This document shows positions 5,188-5,800 of a stretch of 5,800 nt of DNA, in pieces (position 1 is the stretch's first letter; every line of letters begins with the position of its first letter). A model generated the notes under the pieces. It searched no databases, was not told where the DNA came from, and saw only the letters and a program-made list of their open reading frames with translations. Origin of the DNA: Clostridia bacterium (GTDB taxonomy: Bacteria > Bacillota > Clostridia > Oscillospirales > CAG-382); contig CAAEDF010000050.1 in NCBI GenBank assembly GCA_900754535.1, positions 1 through 5,800 of the forward strand, read 5' to 3'. Position numbers and translations under genes: made by a program.

Positions 5188-5800
5188 ATCCCAGAAGCGC
5201 AAGCAGCCTGCCTATCGTACCCGTTGCCATCAGCACACCGGTGATTATCAGCAAGCATCCGCTTATTATATTTATTACTTTGTAATGCCTTTTTATAAAG
5301 TCAAAAGCCGTCTTCAACCGATCTATCAGCAATGCACTCAGTACAAACGGCACGGCAAGACCGGCAGAGTATGAAAGCAGCATTAGCATTCCCTGAACGG
5401 CATGCCCCTGCTGGGAGGCAAGCATGAGAGCCGAGCCGAGGAACGCTCCTACGCACGGCGTCCACCCGACGGAAAAGATCACGCCGAATATAACAGAGGA
5501 AAAAAATCCCAGCTTTTCGGTGTTGACGTTTTTTTTGCTGCCTTTGAAAATATTCAGCCTGAAAACGCCCATATAATACAGCCCGAAAAAAATCACTATC
5601 AGCCCCGATATGATATTTACCGCTGTCTGATACGTAGAAAGGAATCCGCCCACCGCGCCGGCAAGCGCGCCCATCGCCACAAAAAGGACGGAAAACCCGA
5701 GAACAAACCCCAGTGAGTTTTTAAGCGTTTCACCCGTTTTGCGCTCGCCGCCGCCGGCAAAATACGTCACATATATCGGAAGCATCGGCAACAGGCAGGG
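5186..5800 (-). CDS. ccdA: Cytochrome c biogenesis protein CcdA (DsbD transmembrane family), 5' end missing
   Basis: Integral membrane thiol-electron carrier that passes reducing equivalents from cytoplasmic thioredoxin to extracytoplasmic thioredoxin-like proteins. The visible 204 codons begin inside the first membrane helix and the gene continues beyond the right edge, so roughly 15-30 N-terminal residues are missing. The first visible residues, PCLLPMLPIY, hold the conserved first-helix cysteine (codon 5797-5795). The second cysteine of the pair is in GWTPCVGAFLG (visible residue 116). Further hydrophobic segments lie at visible residues about 30-52, 58-80, 98-120, 135-158 and 173-196, matching the six-helix CcdA layout. 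The residue spelled L at 5791-5789 (TTG) is internal and not a start, because the conserved PCLL sequence extends upstream in frame. It is the upstream partner of the TlpA-like gene. Confidence 0.95.
   Translation of the reverse strand, partial: PCLLPMLPIYVTYFAGGGERKTGETLKNSLGFVLGFSVLFVAMGALAGAVGGFLSTYQTAVNIISGLIVIFFGLYYMGVFRLNIFKGSKKNVNTEKLGFFSSVIFGVIFSVGWTPCVGAFLGSALMLASQQGHAVQGMLMLLSYSAGLAVPFVLSALLIDRLKTAFDFIKRHYKVINIISGCLLIITGVLMATGTIGRLLALLG

Noticed and set aside
5173..5202. Upstream ATG at 5202 as start of the TlpA-like gene
   Set aside because: It would overlap the end of ccdA and put a non-typical sequence before a normal signal anchor; the AGGAG site supports 5172.

Overview
The window looks like core chromosome of a Clostridia-type Firmicute (Eubacteriales, perhaps an Oscillospiraceae or Ruminococcaceae relative). 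Evidence for this is the adjacent rimI-tsaD pair, a DUF6062 protein of clostridial type, a ThiN-type thiamine diphosphokinase, sigma-A-like promoters, and codon use mixing GC-rich codons with frequent ATA isoleucine. No transposase, integrase, phage gene, tRNA, rRNA or CRISPR array is visible.

Layout from left to right. At 1-1533 (+) lie rimI (N-acetyltransferase for ribosomal protein S18) and tsaD (catalytic subunit for t6A tRNA modification), the right end of the usual tsaE-tsaB-rimI-tsaD cluster. At 1534-1868 there is a 335-base convergent gap. It holds an AT-rich tract, seven DnaA-box-like 9-mers (one perfect, six of them in the same orientation), a promoter-like sequence overlapping three of the boxes, and a possible 19-codon ORF behind a GGAGG site. 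At 1869-2555 (-) is a DUF6062 protein built from two similar Cys2...Cys-His modules. It shares a 177-base divergent promoter region with an OGG-type 8-oxoguanine DNA glycosylase at 2733-3578 (+). At 3653-3735 lie one strong and one weaker terminator, both reading leftward. They end the transcript of thiamine diphosphokinase (3790-4452, -), which has its own promoter at 4507-4535. At 4555-5800 (-) is a thiol-redox pair: a membrane-anchored TlpA/ResA-like thioredoxin preceded by CcdA, which runs off the right edge.

The genes form at least four transcription units: rimI-tsaD, the DUF6062 gene, ogg, and thiN, plus the ccdA-tlpA operon. In ccdA-tlpA the ribosome-binding site of tlpA overlaps the ccdA stop codon, so translation is probably coupled. 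CcdA would carry electrons across the membrane to the CxxC pair of the TlpA-like protein.

The least ordinary part is the DnaA-box cluster at 1678-1798. It resembles an oriC in box density and in the neighbouring AT-rich tract. However, no dnaA or dnaN is present, and most flanking genes point toward it, which is opposite to the usual arrangement around an origin. A DnaA-binding or titration locus, or a DnaA-regulated promoter, is at least as likely as an origin. I see no clearly new defence or mobile system here.
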